The notes: generated by a model from the letters alone, not told the origin. Positions 52,045 to 60,930 are shown, counted from the first letter of the stretch. The stretch is 64,000 nt of DNA from Betaproteobacteria bacterium (GCA_016716425.1 JADJWJ010000020.1:124001-188000); one strand, 5' to 3'. Made by a program: numbers and translations.

Positions 52045-52399
52045 AGTCGCGAAGGGCCGTCCCGAGCGACTGACCTACCCCCCGGGGGGGCAGCGAGCGC
52101 AGCGAGCGTGGGGGTCGTTTCATCCTAGTCGCGAAGGGCCGTCCCGAGCGACTGACCTACCCCCCGGGGGGGCAGCGAGCGCAGCGAGCGTGGGGGTCGT
52201 TTCATCCTAGTCGCGAAGGGCCGTCCCGAGCGACTGACCTACCACGGCCTCCTTGGGAGGTCGCCGCATGCGGACGGCCGCGTGTCGGCCGTCGCCCTCG
52301 CGCGCGGACGCGCTCTGCGAGCCTTGCCTCCGGCCCGCGCGCGAGGGCGGCCCGGGGGGCAGCGAGTACCGCGAGCGTGGGGGTCGTTGCATCCTAGTG
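52045..52399. repeat. 82-bp tandem repeat array downstream of hslO
   Basis: Units begin agtcgcgaagggccgtcccg at 52045, 52127 and 52209, an exact 82-bp period. The second half of each unit reads cagcgagcgcagcgagcgtg. The third unit is cut after about 40 bases, and a degenerate half-unit recurs at 52350-52399. The array lies between the 5' side of the PaiB-like gene and the 3' end of hslO, both on the minus strand, and has no reading frame worth calling. Confidence 0.85.
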
Positions 52400-53299
52400 G
52401 CGCGTGCCGGCAGGGGCCGCGGCGAACAGTGCGCGCGACTCGGCCGGCGCGAACGTGTAGCGCCGGTTGCAGAACTCGCAGGTGACCTCGACGTCGGGCC
52501 GCTCGGCGAGGATCGCCTCGATCTCCGCCGCGCCGGCGATGCGCAGCGCGTTCTCGACGCGTTCCCGCGAGCACGAGCAGCCGAAGGCGACCGGCTTCGC
52601 GCCGAACACGCGGATGTCGTCCTCGGGGAACGTGGCGGCGAGCTGCGCGGTGGCTGCTGCCGGCACGAGCAGCGACGCGGGGTCGACGGCGTCGAGCGCG
52701 GTGCGCGCACGCTGCCACGTGGTGTCGTCGTCCTCGCCGGCGCCGGGCAATCGCTGCACGAGCAGGCCCGCGGCGCCGCCGTCGCCGGCCGCCAGCAGCA
52801 GCCGGCTCGCGAGCTGCTCGGACGTCGCGAGGTAGTGCTCGATGAGTGCGGCGACGGACCCGGCTTCCAGCGCGACGATGCCCTGGTAGATCGTCCCGGC
52901 CCCCTTCGGATCGAGCGTCAGCACGAGGCGCCCGTGGCGCGGACCGCCGGCCAGGTCGGCGAGCGTCGCGTCCGGGCCGAGCGCGGCCGTGCGCTCGGCG
53001 TCCCACTGCGCCGTCGCGCGCAGCGCGAGCGCGTCCGTGCACTCGACGACGAGCAGCCGCACCGGTCCGTCGCCCGAGAGCTGCACGATCAGGCTGCCGG
53101 TGAACTTGAGCGTCGACGCGAGCAGCGCGCTCGCGGCGAGCAGCTCGCACAGCACCCGCGCCAGCGCGGGCGGATAGGGGTGGCACGCGAGCACCGCGCG
53201 CGTGGTGTCGGCCAGCGCGACGTGCGCACCGCGCACGGCCGCGTGCTCGAACACGAACCGGCTCAATGCGTCGGTGGCGTTCGGGGCCGGTGCGGTCAT
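52394..53299 (-). CDS. hslO: Redox-regulated chaperone Hsp33
   Basis: Hsp33 becomes an active holdase when its zinc-bound cysteines oxidise. The 301-residue protein has the N-terminal chaperone domain (RFVFEHAAVRGAHVALADTT, then LLASTLKFTGSLIVQLSGDG, then DPKGAGTIYQGIV) and the C-terminal redox switch with the paired Cys motifs CSCS in GCSCSRERVENAL and CEFC in VTCEFCNRRYTF, both complete. The 5' part is normal. It is two genes from hslR, a common heat-shock neighbour. Confidence 0.95.
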   Translation of the reverse strand: MTAPAPNATDALSRFVFEHAAVRGAHVALADTTRAVLACHPYPPALARVLCELLAASALLASTLKFTGSLIVQLSGDGPVRLLVVECTDALALRATAQWDAERTAALGPDATLADLAGGPRHGRLVLTLDPKGAGTIYQGIVALEAGSVAALIEHYLATSEQLASRLLLAAGDGGAAGLLVQRLPGAGEDDDTTWQRARTALDAVDPASLLVPAAATAQLAATFPEDDIRVFGAKPVAFGCSCSRERVENALRIAGAAEIEAILAERPDVEVTCEFCNRRYTFAPAESRALFAAAPAGTRH

Positions 53300-53316
53300 G
53301 GCTTTACAGCGTGTCC

Positions 53317-53421
53317 GTCACCCCGGTCCTCGCCCCGCGTGCGGGGAACGGGCCGCGGCGACGGACGGTTCGCGCTCCGCGCAAGCGGGTGCCGCGTCCC
53401 CGTAGCGCGGGTGAGGGTGAG
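53317..53421. repeat. Degenerate CACCCC palindrome between hslO and protease gene
   Basis: gtcaccccggtcctcgcccc at 53317 and gtgagggtgag near 53411 are the two arms of the same palindrome type as at 23644-23778, with more mismatches. It lies in the 127-base gap between hslO and the Ntn-hydrolase gene. Confidence 0.55.
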
Positions 53422-53426
53422 CGCGC

Positions 53427-53996
53427 TCATCGCGCGAGGTTGAGCTTGTACAACGTCATCGGCATGGCGGAGTTCTTGTCGAACTCCGTGCCGGCCGCCA
53501 TGCCGGCGCGCGCGACGGCCTCGGCGGTCTTCAGGCGCGGATACAGTGCGTGCATCGCGCCCAGCGCGAACTCGCGGCCCGAGCCCGCCGCCCAGAACTG
53601 CGTGTACTCGAACACCTCCCGCATCGAGTAGACGCCGAAGATGCCGCGCTCGTTCGCGATCAGCGCCGTGACCTGCGTGGACTCGTAGGGGTCGTCCTCC
53701 TCCTCCTTCGGATTGAGGAAGTGCTGCTCCTTGAGGATCGGGTGCAGCTTGCGGAACGTCTCGAAGATCGCGATGCGGTTGGAGAAATCGAAGTCGCCGT
53801 GGCGCTGCAACAGGCTCTCGAACACGAGCTGGTGCGCGGCCGATCCGCACAGGCCGAGGTACGTGCCCTTGTACCGGACGATCTTGTCGAACGTGAGGTC
53901 GTGGTGCGCGGCGAGTCGCGTGTCGCCGAACGTCGTCAGCGAGTCGGCGGCGATGGCGATTTCGTCGCCCTTGCGGACGACTACGAGTGTGGTCAT
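53427..53996 (-). CDS. Proteasome-like Ntn hydrolase (betaproteobacterial BPH type)
   Basis: A 189-residue Ntn-fold protease related to HslV. The frame begins MTTLVVVRKGDEIAIAADSL, so removal of Met would expose the catalytic Thr; the conserved Asp (AADS) and Lys (TFDKIVRY) positions of HslV/proteasome beta follow. A small insertion FLNPKEEEDDPYEST is unlike HslV. The GSGREFALGAMHALY motif matches proteasome Gly-Ser-Gly. No HslU ATPase lies beside it. The sequence fits the betaproteobacterial proteasome homologue type, whose substrates are not established, but a search is needed to confirm this. Confidence 0.82.
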   Translation of the reverse strand: MTTLVVVRKGDEIAIAADSLTTFGDTRLAAHHDLTFDKIVRYKGTYLGLCGSAAHQLVFESLLQRHGDFDFSNRIAIFETFRKLHPILKEQHFLNPKEEEDDPYESTQVTALIANERGIFGVYSMREVFEYTQFWAAGSGREFALGAMHALYPRLKTAEAVARAGMAAGTEFDKNSAMPMTLYKLNLAR

Positions 53997-54073
53997 GGAG
54001 CGGGTGGGGAAGCCGGGCGGAACCGGCGCACAGCGCCGGTGCGAACCCGTGATTATACGCGCCGTCGCCGGCG

Positions 54074-55012
54074 TTACGCCCCGCGCGGCGCGGGCAGCAT
54101 CGCGACGGGCGGCAGCCGCGCGCGCGACCAGGCGCGCGTCGCGTGCGCCCAGAACTCCGCCGCGGTGCGTGGCGCCGCGAGCGGCGGCGGCTGCTGGAGG
54201 AACCCCCACGCGGCCAGCAGCGACGGCAGCGGATCCGCCGGCAGCGGCGCCGCATGCGTCTGCTTGGAGAGCTTCTCGCCGGCCGCGTTGATCGCGACCG
54301 GCACGTGCAGGTAGTCGGGTGTGGCCAGCGCGAGCAGCCGCTGCAGGAAGATCTGGCGGGGCGTGGAGGACAGGAGGTCGGCGCCGCGCACGATCGTGGT
54401 AACGCCTTGCGCGGCGTCGTCGACGACCACCGCGAGCTGGTACGCGAACAGCCCGTCGGCGCGCCTGACGACAAAGTCGCCGACGTCCGACGCGAGCGCC
54501 TGCCGCTGCGGACCCTGCAGCAGGTCGACGAACTCGACGACGGCATCGCCGACGCGCACGCGCTGCGCCGCGTGCACGGGGCGAGTACCGGTCGCGGCGC
54601 CGCGGGCGCGGCACGTGCCGGGATAGACCCGCTCCCCGGACGCAGCCAGTGGCGCGCTCTCCAGCGCACGCCGCGTGCACGTGCACGCGTAGATCGCGTG
54701 CTGCGCGGTGAGGTGTGCGAGCGCGGCCTCGTACATGGCGGTGCGGTCCGCTTGCCGGACGACGGGCCCGTCCCACCGGAAGCCGTGCTGCGAAAGCGCC
54801 CGCACGATCGCGTCCTCGGCACCGGGGCGCGTGCGCGGCGTGTCGACGTCCTCGATCCGCAGCAGCCAGCCGCCGCCGGCGGCGAGCGCGTCGGCATAGC
54901 TCGCGACGGCGGCGACCAGCGAGCCGAAGTGCAGCGGACCGGTCGGCGACGGCGCGAAGCGGCCGCGATAGCGAGCCGTGGCCGGCCGCGCGGCCCCGGC
55001 GGCCCCGCTCAC
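54074..55012 (-). CDS. gluQ: Glutamyl-Q tRNA(Asp) synthetase
   Basis: Attaches glutamate to queuosine in tRNA(Asp). The 312-residue protein is a truncated GluRS-like class I enzyme with the signature RGRFAPSPTGPLHFGSL, the RIEDVDTPRTRPGAED motif, zinc-binding Cys in IYACTCTRRALESAP plus YPGTCRARG, and the KLSKQTHAAPL active-site motif. It lacks the anticodon-binding half, as expected. It is functionally paired with QueG, which makes the queuosine. The GTG start overlaps the stop of the lytic transglycosylase. Confidence 0.94.
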   Translation of the reverse strand: MSGAAGAARPATARYRGRFAPSPTGPLHFGSLVAAVASYADALAAGGGWLLRIEDVDTPRTRPGAEDAIVRALSQHGFRWDGPVVRQADRTAMYEAALAHLTAQHAIYACTCTRRALESAPLAASGERVYPGTCRARGAATGTRPVHAAQRVRVGDAVVEFVDLLQGPQRQALASDVGDFVVRRADGLFAYQLAVVVDDAAQGVTTIVRGADLLSSTPRQIFLQRLLALATPDYLHVPVAINAAGEKLSKQTHAAPLPADPLPSLLAAWGFLQQPPPLAAPRTAAEFWAHATRAWSRARLPPVAMLPAPRGA

Positions 55013-55665
55013 CGCGGCGCGGGCGTGCCGATCGCGGCCGTGGCGGCCGGCGCGCTGGCGCCGCCGCCGTAGGCGAAGTGACGGTTCGTCGCGGCCATCA
55101 CGGCGTGCGGATACTCGGGCCGGCCGAGGCTGCCGTTGTAGCGGCCGAGGGCGCGGTACAGGTCGCCGTTCTCGATGTCGAGGTAGTGCTTGAGAATCAC
55201 CGCGCCATACCGCAGGTTCGTGCGGAGGTTGAAGAGATTCTGGTCCCGGGCGCCGAGGAGGCCCGGCCAGAACGGCATCACCTGCATGTAGCCGCGGGCG
55301 CCCGCGACGGACACCGCGTACTTCTTGAAGCCGCTCTCGTGGTAGATGACGCCGAGGACGAGTTGCGGATCGAGCGCGGCGCGCGTCGCCTCGTAGTGCA
55401 CGGTGACGAGCAGTTCGCGCCGCTCGCGCTCGTCGGCGACCTTGTGCGCGATCCGCCGCGACATCTCGGCGAGCCACGGCTGCAGCGAGGCGCGATCGGC
55501 CCAGTCCGGCGGGGCGGGCGCGTCGGCGACCGCCTTGGCGAGACCGACGACCACCGACGGCGCGAGCGCCTCCTCCTTCTGCGCGCCCGCCTGGGCTGCG
55601 ACGGGTGCGAGCAGCAGAGCGGCCACGAGAGCGGCCGGCGCGATGCGGGGCAGGCAGCGGTTCAT
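55009..55665 (-). CDS. Lytic transglycosylase, SLT domain
   Basis: A 218-residue exported peptidoglycan lyase. Residues 1-28 are a signal peptide. The SLT domain shows VIYHESGFKKYAVSVAGARG (catalytic Glu in ESGF), YMQVMPFWPGLL and RYNGSLGRPEYPHAV, the GxMQxMP and YNGG-like motifs. It is small for the family and lacks the helical superhelix of Slt70, so it is of the short MltC/EmtA-like kind. It overlaps proS upstream and gluQ downstream by 4 bases each. Confidence 0.9.
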   Translation of the reverse strand: MNRCLPRIAPAALVAALLLAPVAAQAGAQKEEALAPSVVVGLAKAVADAPAPPDWADRASLQPWLAEMSRRIAHKVADERERRELLVTVHYEATRAALDPQLVLGVIYHESGFKKYAVSVAGARGYMQVMPFWPGLLGARDQNLFNLRTNLRYGAVILKHYLDIENGDLYRALGRYNGSLGRPEYPHAVMAATNRHFAYGGGASAPAATAAIGTPAPR

Positions 55666-57395
55666 GCGTTCGCGTTCGTGCCGTTGCCGGCAAGGCGTCC
55701 TTTCACGTAGGCGGCGATCTCCGCCACCGGCACCGGGGTGGCCGCGGCGTCCCGCCGCCCCTGATACTCGACCCGGCCGTCCTTCAGCCCGCGGTCGCCG
55801 ATCGTGATGCGGTGCGGAATCCCGATCAGCTCCAGATCAGCAAACATCACGCCAGGGCGCTCGCCGCGGTCGTCCAGCAGCACCTCGAGTCCGGCTGCCG
55901 CCAGCTCGTCGTGCAGGCGGTCGGCCAGCGCGCGCACGGCCTCGCTGCGGTCGTAGCCGACCGGGGCGATCGCCACGAGGAACGGCGCGAGCGGTTCCGG
56001 CCAGACGATGCCGCGGTCGTCGTGATTCTGCTCGATCGCGGCCGCGACCACCCGGGTCACGCCGATGCCGTAGCACCCCATCTCCAGCACCTTCGACTGA
56101 CCGTCGGCGGCGAGATAAGTTGCGCCGAGCGCCTCCGAGTACAGGTGACCGAGCGCGAACACGTGCCCGACCTCGATGCCGCGGACGATGTCGAGGGTGC
56201 CGCAGCCGTCGGGCGATGGGTCGCCGACGACGACATTGCGGAGGTCGGCGACGACGTCCGGCTCGCGGCAGTCGCGGCCGAAGTTGACGCCGCGCAGGTG
56301 GAAGTCGGGCTCGTTGGCGCCGCAGACGAAGTCGCTCATCACCGCGACCGACCGGTCGGCGACGAGCGGCATCTCGCGCGGGATGCCGACGGGTCCCAGG
56401 TAGCCCGGCTTGCAGCCGGTCGCGGCGACGATCTCGGCGTCGCTCGCCCATCGCCACCCGTCCATTCCCTGGAGCTTGCCGATCTTGACCTCGTTGCCCA
56501 TGTGGTCGCCGCGCACGAGCAGCATGTGCACGCGTCCATCCGCCCAGGCCATCAGGCACTTCACCGTGCGCGCGAGCGGCAGGCCGAGCAGCGCCGCCAC
56601 CTCCTCGCACGTGGACTGGTTCGGCGTGGGCACCTTCGCCATCGACTCCATCGCGGCCGCGCGCGACTCGTCGGGTGGCAGCGCCTCGGCCTTCTCGACG
56701 TTGGCCGCGTAGTCGGAGCCGTTGCTGTACGCGATCGCGTCCTCGCCGGAGTCCGCGAGCACCTGGAACTCGTGCGACTGGTTGCCGCCGATCGCGCCGG
56801 TGTCCGCCTCGACCGCGCGGAACGTGAGGCCCATCCGCGTGAAGATGCGCACGTAGGCGTCGTACATCTTCCGGTACGAGCGCAGCATGCCCGCCTCGTC
56901 GGCATCGAACGAGTACGCATCCTTCATGATGAACTCGCGCGCGCGCATGACGCCGAAGCGCGGCCGGATCTCGTCGCGGAACTTGGTCTGGATCTGGTAG
57001 AAGTTGACCGGCAGCTGGCGGTAGCTGCGGATCTCCCGGCGCACGACGTCGGTGATCACCTCCTCGTGCGTGGGCCCGATGACGAAGTCGCGCTGGTGGC
57101 GATCCTGCAACCGCAGCATGTTGGGTCCCATCTTCTCCCAGCGGCCGGTCTCCTGCCACAGCTCCGCCGGCTGCACGACCGGCATCAGCACCTCGAGCGC
57201 ACCCGCGCGGTCCATCTCCTCGCGCACGATCTGCTCGGCACGGCGCAACGCCCGCAGGCCGATCGGCATCCACGTGTACAGACCGGTGCCGAGCTTGCGG
57301 ATCATGCCCGCACGCAGCATCAGCCGGATGCTGGCGATGTCGGCCTCGGCCGGGGCTTCCTTCAGGGTGGCGATGTAGAAGTTCGACGCGCGCAT
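55662..57395 (-). CDS. proS: Prolyl-tRNA synthetase
   Basis: A class II aminoacyl-tRNA synthetase of the bacterial type with an editing domain, 577 residues. It opens MRASNFYIATLKEAPAEADI and has motif 1 near GTGLYTWMPIGLRALRRAE, the TEST-like region GPTHEEVITDVVRREI, motif 2 FRDEIRPRFGVMRAREFIMK and motif 3 VLEMGCYGIGVTRVVAA. The editing domain (INS) lies at about 230-400 with VKCLMAWADGRVHMLLVRG. The anticodon domain ends the protein. It leads a three-gene proS-SLT-gluQ operon. Confidence 0.97.
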   Translation of the reverse strand: MRASNFYIATLKEAPAEADIASIRLMLRAGMIRKLGTGLYTWMPIGLRALRRAEQIVREEMDRAGALEVLMPVVQPAELWQETGRWEKMGPNMLRLQDRHQRDFVIGPTHEEVITDVVRREIRSYRQLPVNFYQIQTKFRDEIRPRFGVMRAREFIMKDAYSFDADEAGMLRSYRKMYDAYVRIFTRMGLTFRAVEADTGAIGGNQSHEFQVLADSGEDAIAYSNGSDYAANVEKAEALPPDESRAAAMESMAKVPTPNQSTCEEVAALLGLPLARTVKCLMAWADGRVHMLLVRGDHMGNEVKIGKLQGMDGWRWASDAEIVAATGCKPGYLGPVGIPREMPLVADRSVAVMSDFVCGANEPDFHLRGVNFGRDCREPDVVADLRNVVVGDPSPDGCGTLDIVRGIEVGHVFALGHLYSEALGATYLAADGQSKVLEMGCYGIGVTRVVAAAIEQNHDDRGIVWPEPLAPFLVAIAPVGYDRSEAVRALADRLHDELAAAGLEVLLDDRGERPGVMFADLELIGIPHRITIGDRGLKDGRVEYQGRRDAAATPVPVAEIAAYVKGRLAGNGTNANA

Positions 57396-57398
57396 CGT

Positions 57399-57427
57399 GC
57401 TGTTTTTGCTGGAAAAACAGCATTGTA
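57399..57427 (-). promoter_or_regulatory. proS leader dyad next to a TACAAT -10
   Basis: A perfect 9-bp stem (gctgttttt at 57399-57407 with 57413-57421) with a 5-base loop lies 4 bases before the proS start codon. Immediately upstream on the minus strand is TACAAT (57427-57422), a good -10. The dyad spans the expected start of transcription, so it could be an operator or a short leader hairpin. Confidence 0.45.
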
Positions 57428-57457
57428 CCCGAGCGCCCCCACGCGTGCCGAATCGGC

Positions 57458-59206
57458 CTATTGCCTGCGCGCGACGTCGACGTCGAGGTACTGGAAGTAC
57501 GCGGCGAACGGAGACGGGTAGTAACCCAGCAGCCACGGCTGCGTGAACGCGTTCTGCACGTCGACCAGCAACGGAATCGCCGGCACGTACACGCGCAGGA
57601 CCTCGTTCATCGTGCGCGCGGCGCGTGTGCGCTCCGCGTCGTCGCGCGCGCGCAGGAACGCCTCGAACGCGCGGTCGTACTCGGCGGAGCGGAACCGGGA
57701 TTCGTTGGCTTCCGCCGGTGACGGCCCGTAGAAGGTCAGGAACAGGAGGCCGTCCGGCGAAGCGCTGCGGCCATGGATGTTGAGCATGAACCTGCCCTGC
57801 GCCGCCTCCTTGAACAGATCCTGGACGGGGGTCGGCCGGAACTCGATGCGCAGACCGATCGCCTCCATGTTCTTGTGCAGCAGCGTCTGGATCTCGCGCC
57901 ACACCGCGGCCGTGAAGATCGTCATCTTGAGCGTGAGCGGCTTGCCGTCCGGCGCGAGCCGGTAGCCGCGCGCGTCCCGCTTGCCGTAGCCGAACCGGTC
58001 GAGCAGCGCCGACGCCAAGCGCGGATCGAACGCACGCGGCGGCGCGGCCGTGTCGAAGCCCGCGATGCCGGGCGGGACCACCTGGTTCGCAGGCAGGCCC
58101 TGCCCCGCGTAGACGACGCGGATCAGCGACTCGACGTCGATGCCGAGCGCGATCGCGCGCCGCAGCGCGACGCGCTCCCGGCTCGTGCCGCCGACCACCG
58201 GGTCGTCCATGTTGACGTAGATCGAGCGCACGGAGTTGGTCGCATAGGCGATCCGGCCGACGCCGCGCGCGGCGAGCGCCGGCGCGAGCTCGCCGTTGGG
58301 CAGCAGCGGTGCGACCGCCTCGCCGCGAAGGGCGATGACGTCGAGCGTGCCGCGGTCGAATTCGAGGACGCGCACCGGCTGCTCGTCGATGACGACGAGC
58401 TCGATGCGCCCGATCGCGGGCAGGCTGCGCCCCCGCATCGACTCGACGAGCGCGGCACGCGCCGGATCGCGGCTGTCCGGGAACGCGAGCGTCCGGTAGT
58501 CGGGATTCGCGTCGAGCACGATGCGCGACCCGCGCTGCCAGTCGGCGAGCCGGTACGGCCCGGTGCCCACGGCGCGCGACTGGATGTCGCCGCGCGCTGC
58601 CTCCACCACCTCGCGTGCGACCGCCTGCGTCTGAAGCACATTGGTCGCGACCGGAAAGTTCGCCTCGCGGAGCCTCAACTGCAGCGTGTAACGGTCGACG
58701 GCCCGCAGGCCCTCCACCAGCGCGTCGTAGTCGAAGCGCGCCCCCGGCCGGCGCGCCGCGTCCACCACGCCGCGCATGCCGACGATGAGGTCGGTCGTCA
58801 GCGGCTCGCCGCCGCCGCGCAGGTTGGGATCCAGCGTGCGCTTGATCGAATAGACGTAGTCGGCGGCGACGAGCTCGCGCGGCGTCCCTCCGAAAGCGGG
58901 ATCCGGAGTGAACCGGATACCGGGCTTGATCCGAATCGTCCACGTCCGGCCGTCGGGCGAGACCTCCGGCATGGCGGCTGCCGTGCGCGGCACCGGCACC
59001 GGCGGGCGGTCCAGGTACGACCACTCGTAGAGCCCCTCGAAGATCACCGACGCGACGTCGCGCGAGTACGTGTCCTGCAGCTGGTGCGGATCGAGCGTGT
59101 CGACGTCGCTCGACGGCAGCCGCAGCACCTTCGCCGGATCGGCCGCGACGGCGGGGGCGCACGCGAGGGCGGCGCAGGCGATGACGGCCGCGCGCAGGAG
59201 TATCAT
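57458..59206 (-). CDS. Periplasmic peptide-binding protein (SBP family 5)
   Basis: A 582-residue solute-binding protein for an ABC importer of peptides or similar. The start is the ATG at 59206, giving a signal peptide ending AVAADP. Family 5 patterns are DTLDPHQLQDTYSRDVASVI, VGTGPYRLADWQRGSR, PANQVVPPGIAGFD and FGYGKRDARGYRLAPDG. It stands alone here without permease or ATPase genes, so it may work with a distant transporter. Confidence 0.9.
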   Translation of the reverse strand: MILLRAAVIACAALACAPAVAADPAKVLRLPSSDVDTLDPHQLQDTYSRDVASVIFEGLYEWSYLDRPPVPVPRTAAAMPEVSPDGRTWTIRIKPGIRFTPDPAFGGTPRELVAADYVYSIKRTLDPNLRGGGEPLTTDLIVGMRGVVDAARRPGARFDYDALVEGLRAVDRYTLQLRLREANFPVATNVLQTQAVAREVVEAARGDIQSRAVGTGPYRLADWQRGSRIVLDANPDYRTLAFPDSRDPARAALVESMRGRSLPAIGRIELVVIDEQPVRVLEFDRGTLDVIALRGEAVAPLLPNGELAPALAARGVGRIAYATNSVRSIYVNMDDPVVGGTSRERVALRRAIALGIDVESLIRVVYAGQGLPANQVVPPGIAGFDTAAPPRAFDPRLASALLDRFGYGKRDARGYRLAPDGKPLTLKMTIFTAAVWREIQTLLHKNMEAIGLRIEFRPTPVQDLFKEAAQGRFMLNIHGRSASPDGLLFLTFYGPSPAEANESRFRSAEYDRAFEAFLRARDDAERTRAARTMNEVLRVYVPAIPLLVDVQNAFTQPWLLGYYPSPFAAYFQYLDVDVARRQ

Positions 59207-59279
59207 CGCGGTGCGCGGAACGCGCGGTGCCGGCGCGCGATCCCCGGCGCGGGAACCGGACGCTGCGGAGGCGGGCTCG

Positions 59280-59438
59280 ATGGTCATGGCATTGCCGTTC
59301 GTGATGGCGCTGGCGGCCGCGCTGCTCGCATATGCCGGGCGCCGCATGCCCGCGCTGGTGCTCGCGGCGCTCACCGCGGTCGTGCAGGTTTGGTGGCTGC
59401 TGTATCACGCCACCAGCGACCTGTCCATCGTGCTCTAG
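59280..59438 (+). CDS. DUF5993-family small membrane protein
   Basis: A 52-residue protein with a GGAGG site 8 bases before the first of two near ATGs. It has two hydrophobic stretches (VMALPFVMALAAALLAYAG, then ALVLAALTAVVQVWWLLYHA) and ends TSDLSIVL. Small proteins of this kind usually precede a DsbB gene, as it does here by 8 bases. The function is unknown; a structural or assembly partner of DsbB is plausible. Confidence 0.72.
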   Translation: MVMALPFVMALAAALLAYAGRRMPALVLAALTAVVQVWWLLYHATSDLSIVL

Positions 59439-59446
59439 CGCCTGCC

Positions 59447-59968
59447 GTGCAACGCGTGCTCGACACGCTGGCGCTGCTCGGCCTGTCCGGCGTGCTGCTC
59501 GTCGCGTTCTGGTACCAGTTCGTCGAAGGCGAGCTGCCGTGCCCGCTGTGCGCGCTGCAGCGCGTCGGTTTCATCGTCGCCGGCGTCGGCCTGGTGCTGA
59601 ACCTGCGTGCCGGCTATGCGCCTTCGCACTACGGCATCGCGCTGCTGGGGGCGGTCGCGGGCGGCAGCGCGTCGCTGCGCCAGATCGCGCTGCACGTGGT
59701 CCCGGACACCGGCACCTACGGGTCGGCGCTGCTGGGATTCCACTTCTACACGTGGGCATTCGTCGGGTTCGGCGCGCTGGTTGCGTACGTCGGCGCGATG
59801 CTGCTGCTGTTTCCGGCACGCGGCGACGTCCGCGCGCCGCCGTCCGGCGCGATCGCGCGCTTCGCGTGCCTGCTGTTCCTCGTGCTGACCGCGGCGAACG
59901 CCGTCGCGTTCCTGCTCCAGTGCGGATTCGGCCCCTGTCCGGACGACCCGACCGGATACATCTGGTGA
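59447..59968 (+). CDS. dsbB: DsbB-type disulfide bond formation protein
   Basis: A 173-residue membrane thiol oxidase from a GTG 8 bases after the small upstream gene. It has four helices and the CPLC redox pair (ELPCPLCALQRVGFIV). The C-terminus ends in LLQCGFGPCPDDPTGYIW, holding a second Cys pair. It differs clearly from the classic DsbB at 31165. It may oxidise a housekeeping DsbA not present here. Confidence 0.88.
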   Translation: MQRVLDTLALLGLSGVLLVAFWYQFVEGELPCPLCALQRVGFIVAGVGLVLNLRAGYAPSHYGIALLGAVAGGSASLRQIALHVVPDTGTYGSALLGFHFYTWAFVGFGALVAYVGAMLLLFPARGDVRAPPSGAIARFACLLFLVLTAANAVAFLLQCGFGPCPDDPTGYIW

Positions 59969-60456
59969 CGGCCGCAAATCGCGATGCGCGGTGCTTCGCA
60001 CCCGCGCGCGATTCGCGGACGACGGTATCAAGTCGCTGCGCGACTTGATACCGAAGGCAGTCAGCACCGAAGGCTTCGGGCGGCCGAGCGCCTTCGGTGT
60101 AGTAAAGGCTGGAAGCGCGCCGATCACAGGCGCTGCGCGCCCGTTCAGTAGCGCGCGCATGCGACGTGACAGCCTACGATGCGGGGTTCCGCCGGGCGGA
60201 GCGCGTCCCCCTCACCCCAATCCTCTCCCCGTTGCGGGGAGTGGGGGCCGTGACGGTGGCAATGCGGAAATCTTCAAATGGGCATTCGGCGCGCATGCGC
60301 GCGCTCCCGAGCGAGCCACGAAGCGGCTGCGCTCGGCGCGCTTCGTGCCGTTTCTGCACGATCGGCGCCCGGCCGCCCGAAGCCGATCGTGCTGACTTCG
60401 CCGGACGCAAATCGCATCGCGCGTCGCGCAGCGACCGCGCCAGCGATTTGCGGACG
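59969..60456. repeat. Intergenic region with several hairpins and repeats
   Basis: About 490 bases between dsbB and uspA. A perfect 12-bp hairpin (ggtatcaagtcg at 60024-60035 with 60041-60052) is followed by ccgaaggc dyads, then a half-copy of the CACCCC repeat family (60206-60246), and GC-rich dyads to 60450. No reading frame has a ribosome site. It probably contains terminators for the convergent genes. Confidence 0.6.
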
Positions 60457-60900
60457 TCAGCGTACGACGAGGACGGGCAGCTTGCTGTGCGTGAGGACCT
60501 TGGTCGTCTCGCTGCCGAGCAGGAGGCCGGTCAGGCCGCGCCGCCCGTGGGACGCCATGACGATCGCGTCGCACTTCGCCTTCTTCGCCGCGGCGAGGAT
60601 CGCCTCCCACGGCGCCGACGCGATCGCGTGCACGGTGCCGCACTCGACGCCAGCGGCCTTCGCCTTCGCCATCACGCGCTCGAGCACCTTGGCGGCTTCC
60701 TCCTTCGCGCGCTTCGTGTACTCGCGGCGCGAGATCATCTCGACGGCCACGCCTTCCGCGTACACGGGCATCGGGTAGTCGGGCGACGCGTGGAACACGG
60801 TGATCTTCGCCTTGAGCGCCTGCGCGAGGTCGAGCGCCTGCGCAACGGCCTTGTCGGAGAGCTTCGAGCCATCGGTCGGGACCAGCAGGTTGGTGTACAT
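60457..60900 (-). CDS. Universal stress protein UspA family
   Basis: A 147-residue single-domain Usp. It has NLLVPTDGSKLSDKAVAQAL, then helix VFHASPDYPMPVY, and the ATP-binding motif region IVMASHGRRGLTGLLLGSETTKVL (G-x2-G-x9-G-S/T, shown here in part) with VLTHSKLPVLVV at the end. It has GGAG 7 bases before ATG. An FNR-like box about 41 bases upstream of its expected start, with a consensus-like TATGAT -10, suggests induction when oxygen falls. It is divergent from the cbb3 assembly genes. Confidence 0.92.
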   Translation of the reverse strand: MYTNLLVPTDGSKLSDKAVAQALDLAQALKAKITVFHASPDYPMPVYAEGVAVEMISRREYTKRAKEEAAKVLERVMAKAKAAGVECGTVHAIASAPWEAILAAAKKAKCDAIVMASHGRRGLTGLLLGSETTKVLTHSKLPVLVVR

Positions 60901-60930
60901 TCAAATCTCCGTTCGCGTTGGCACCAGTTC

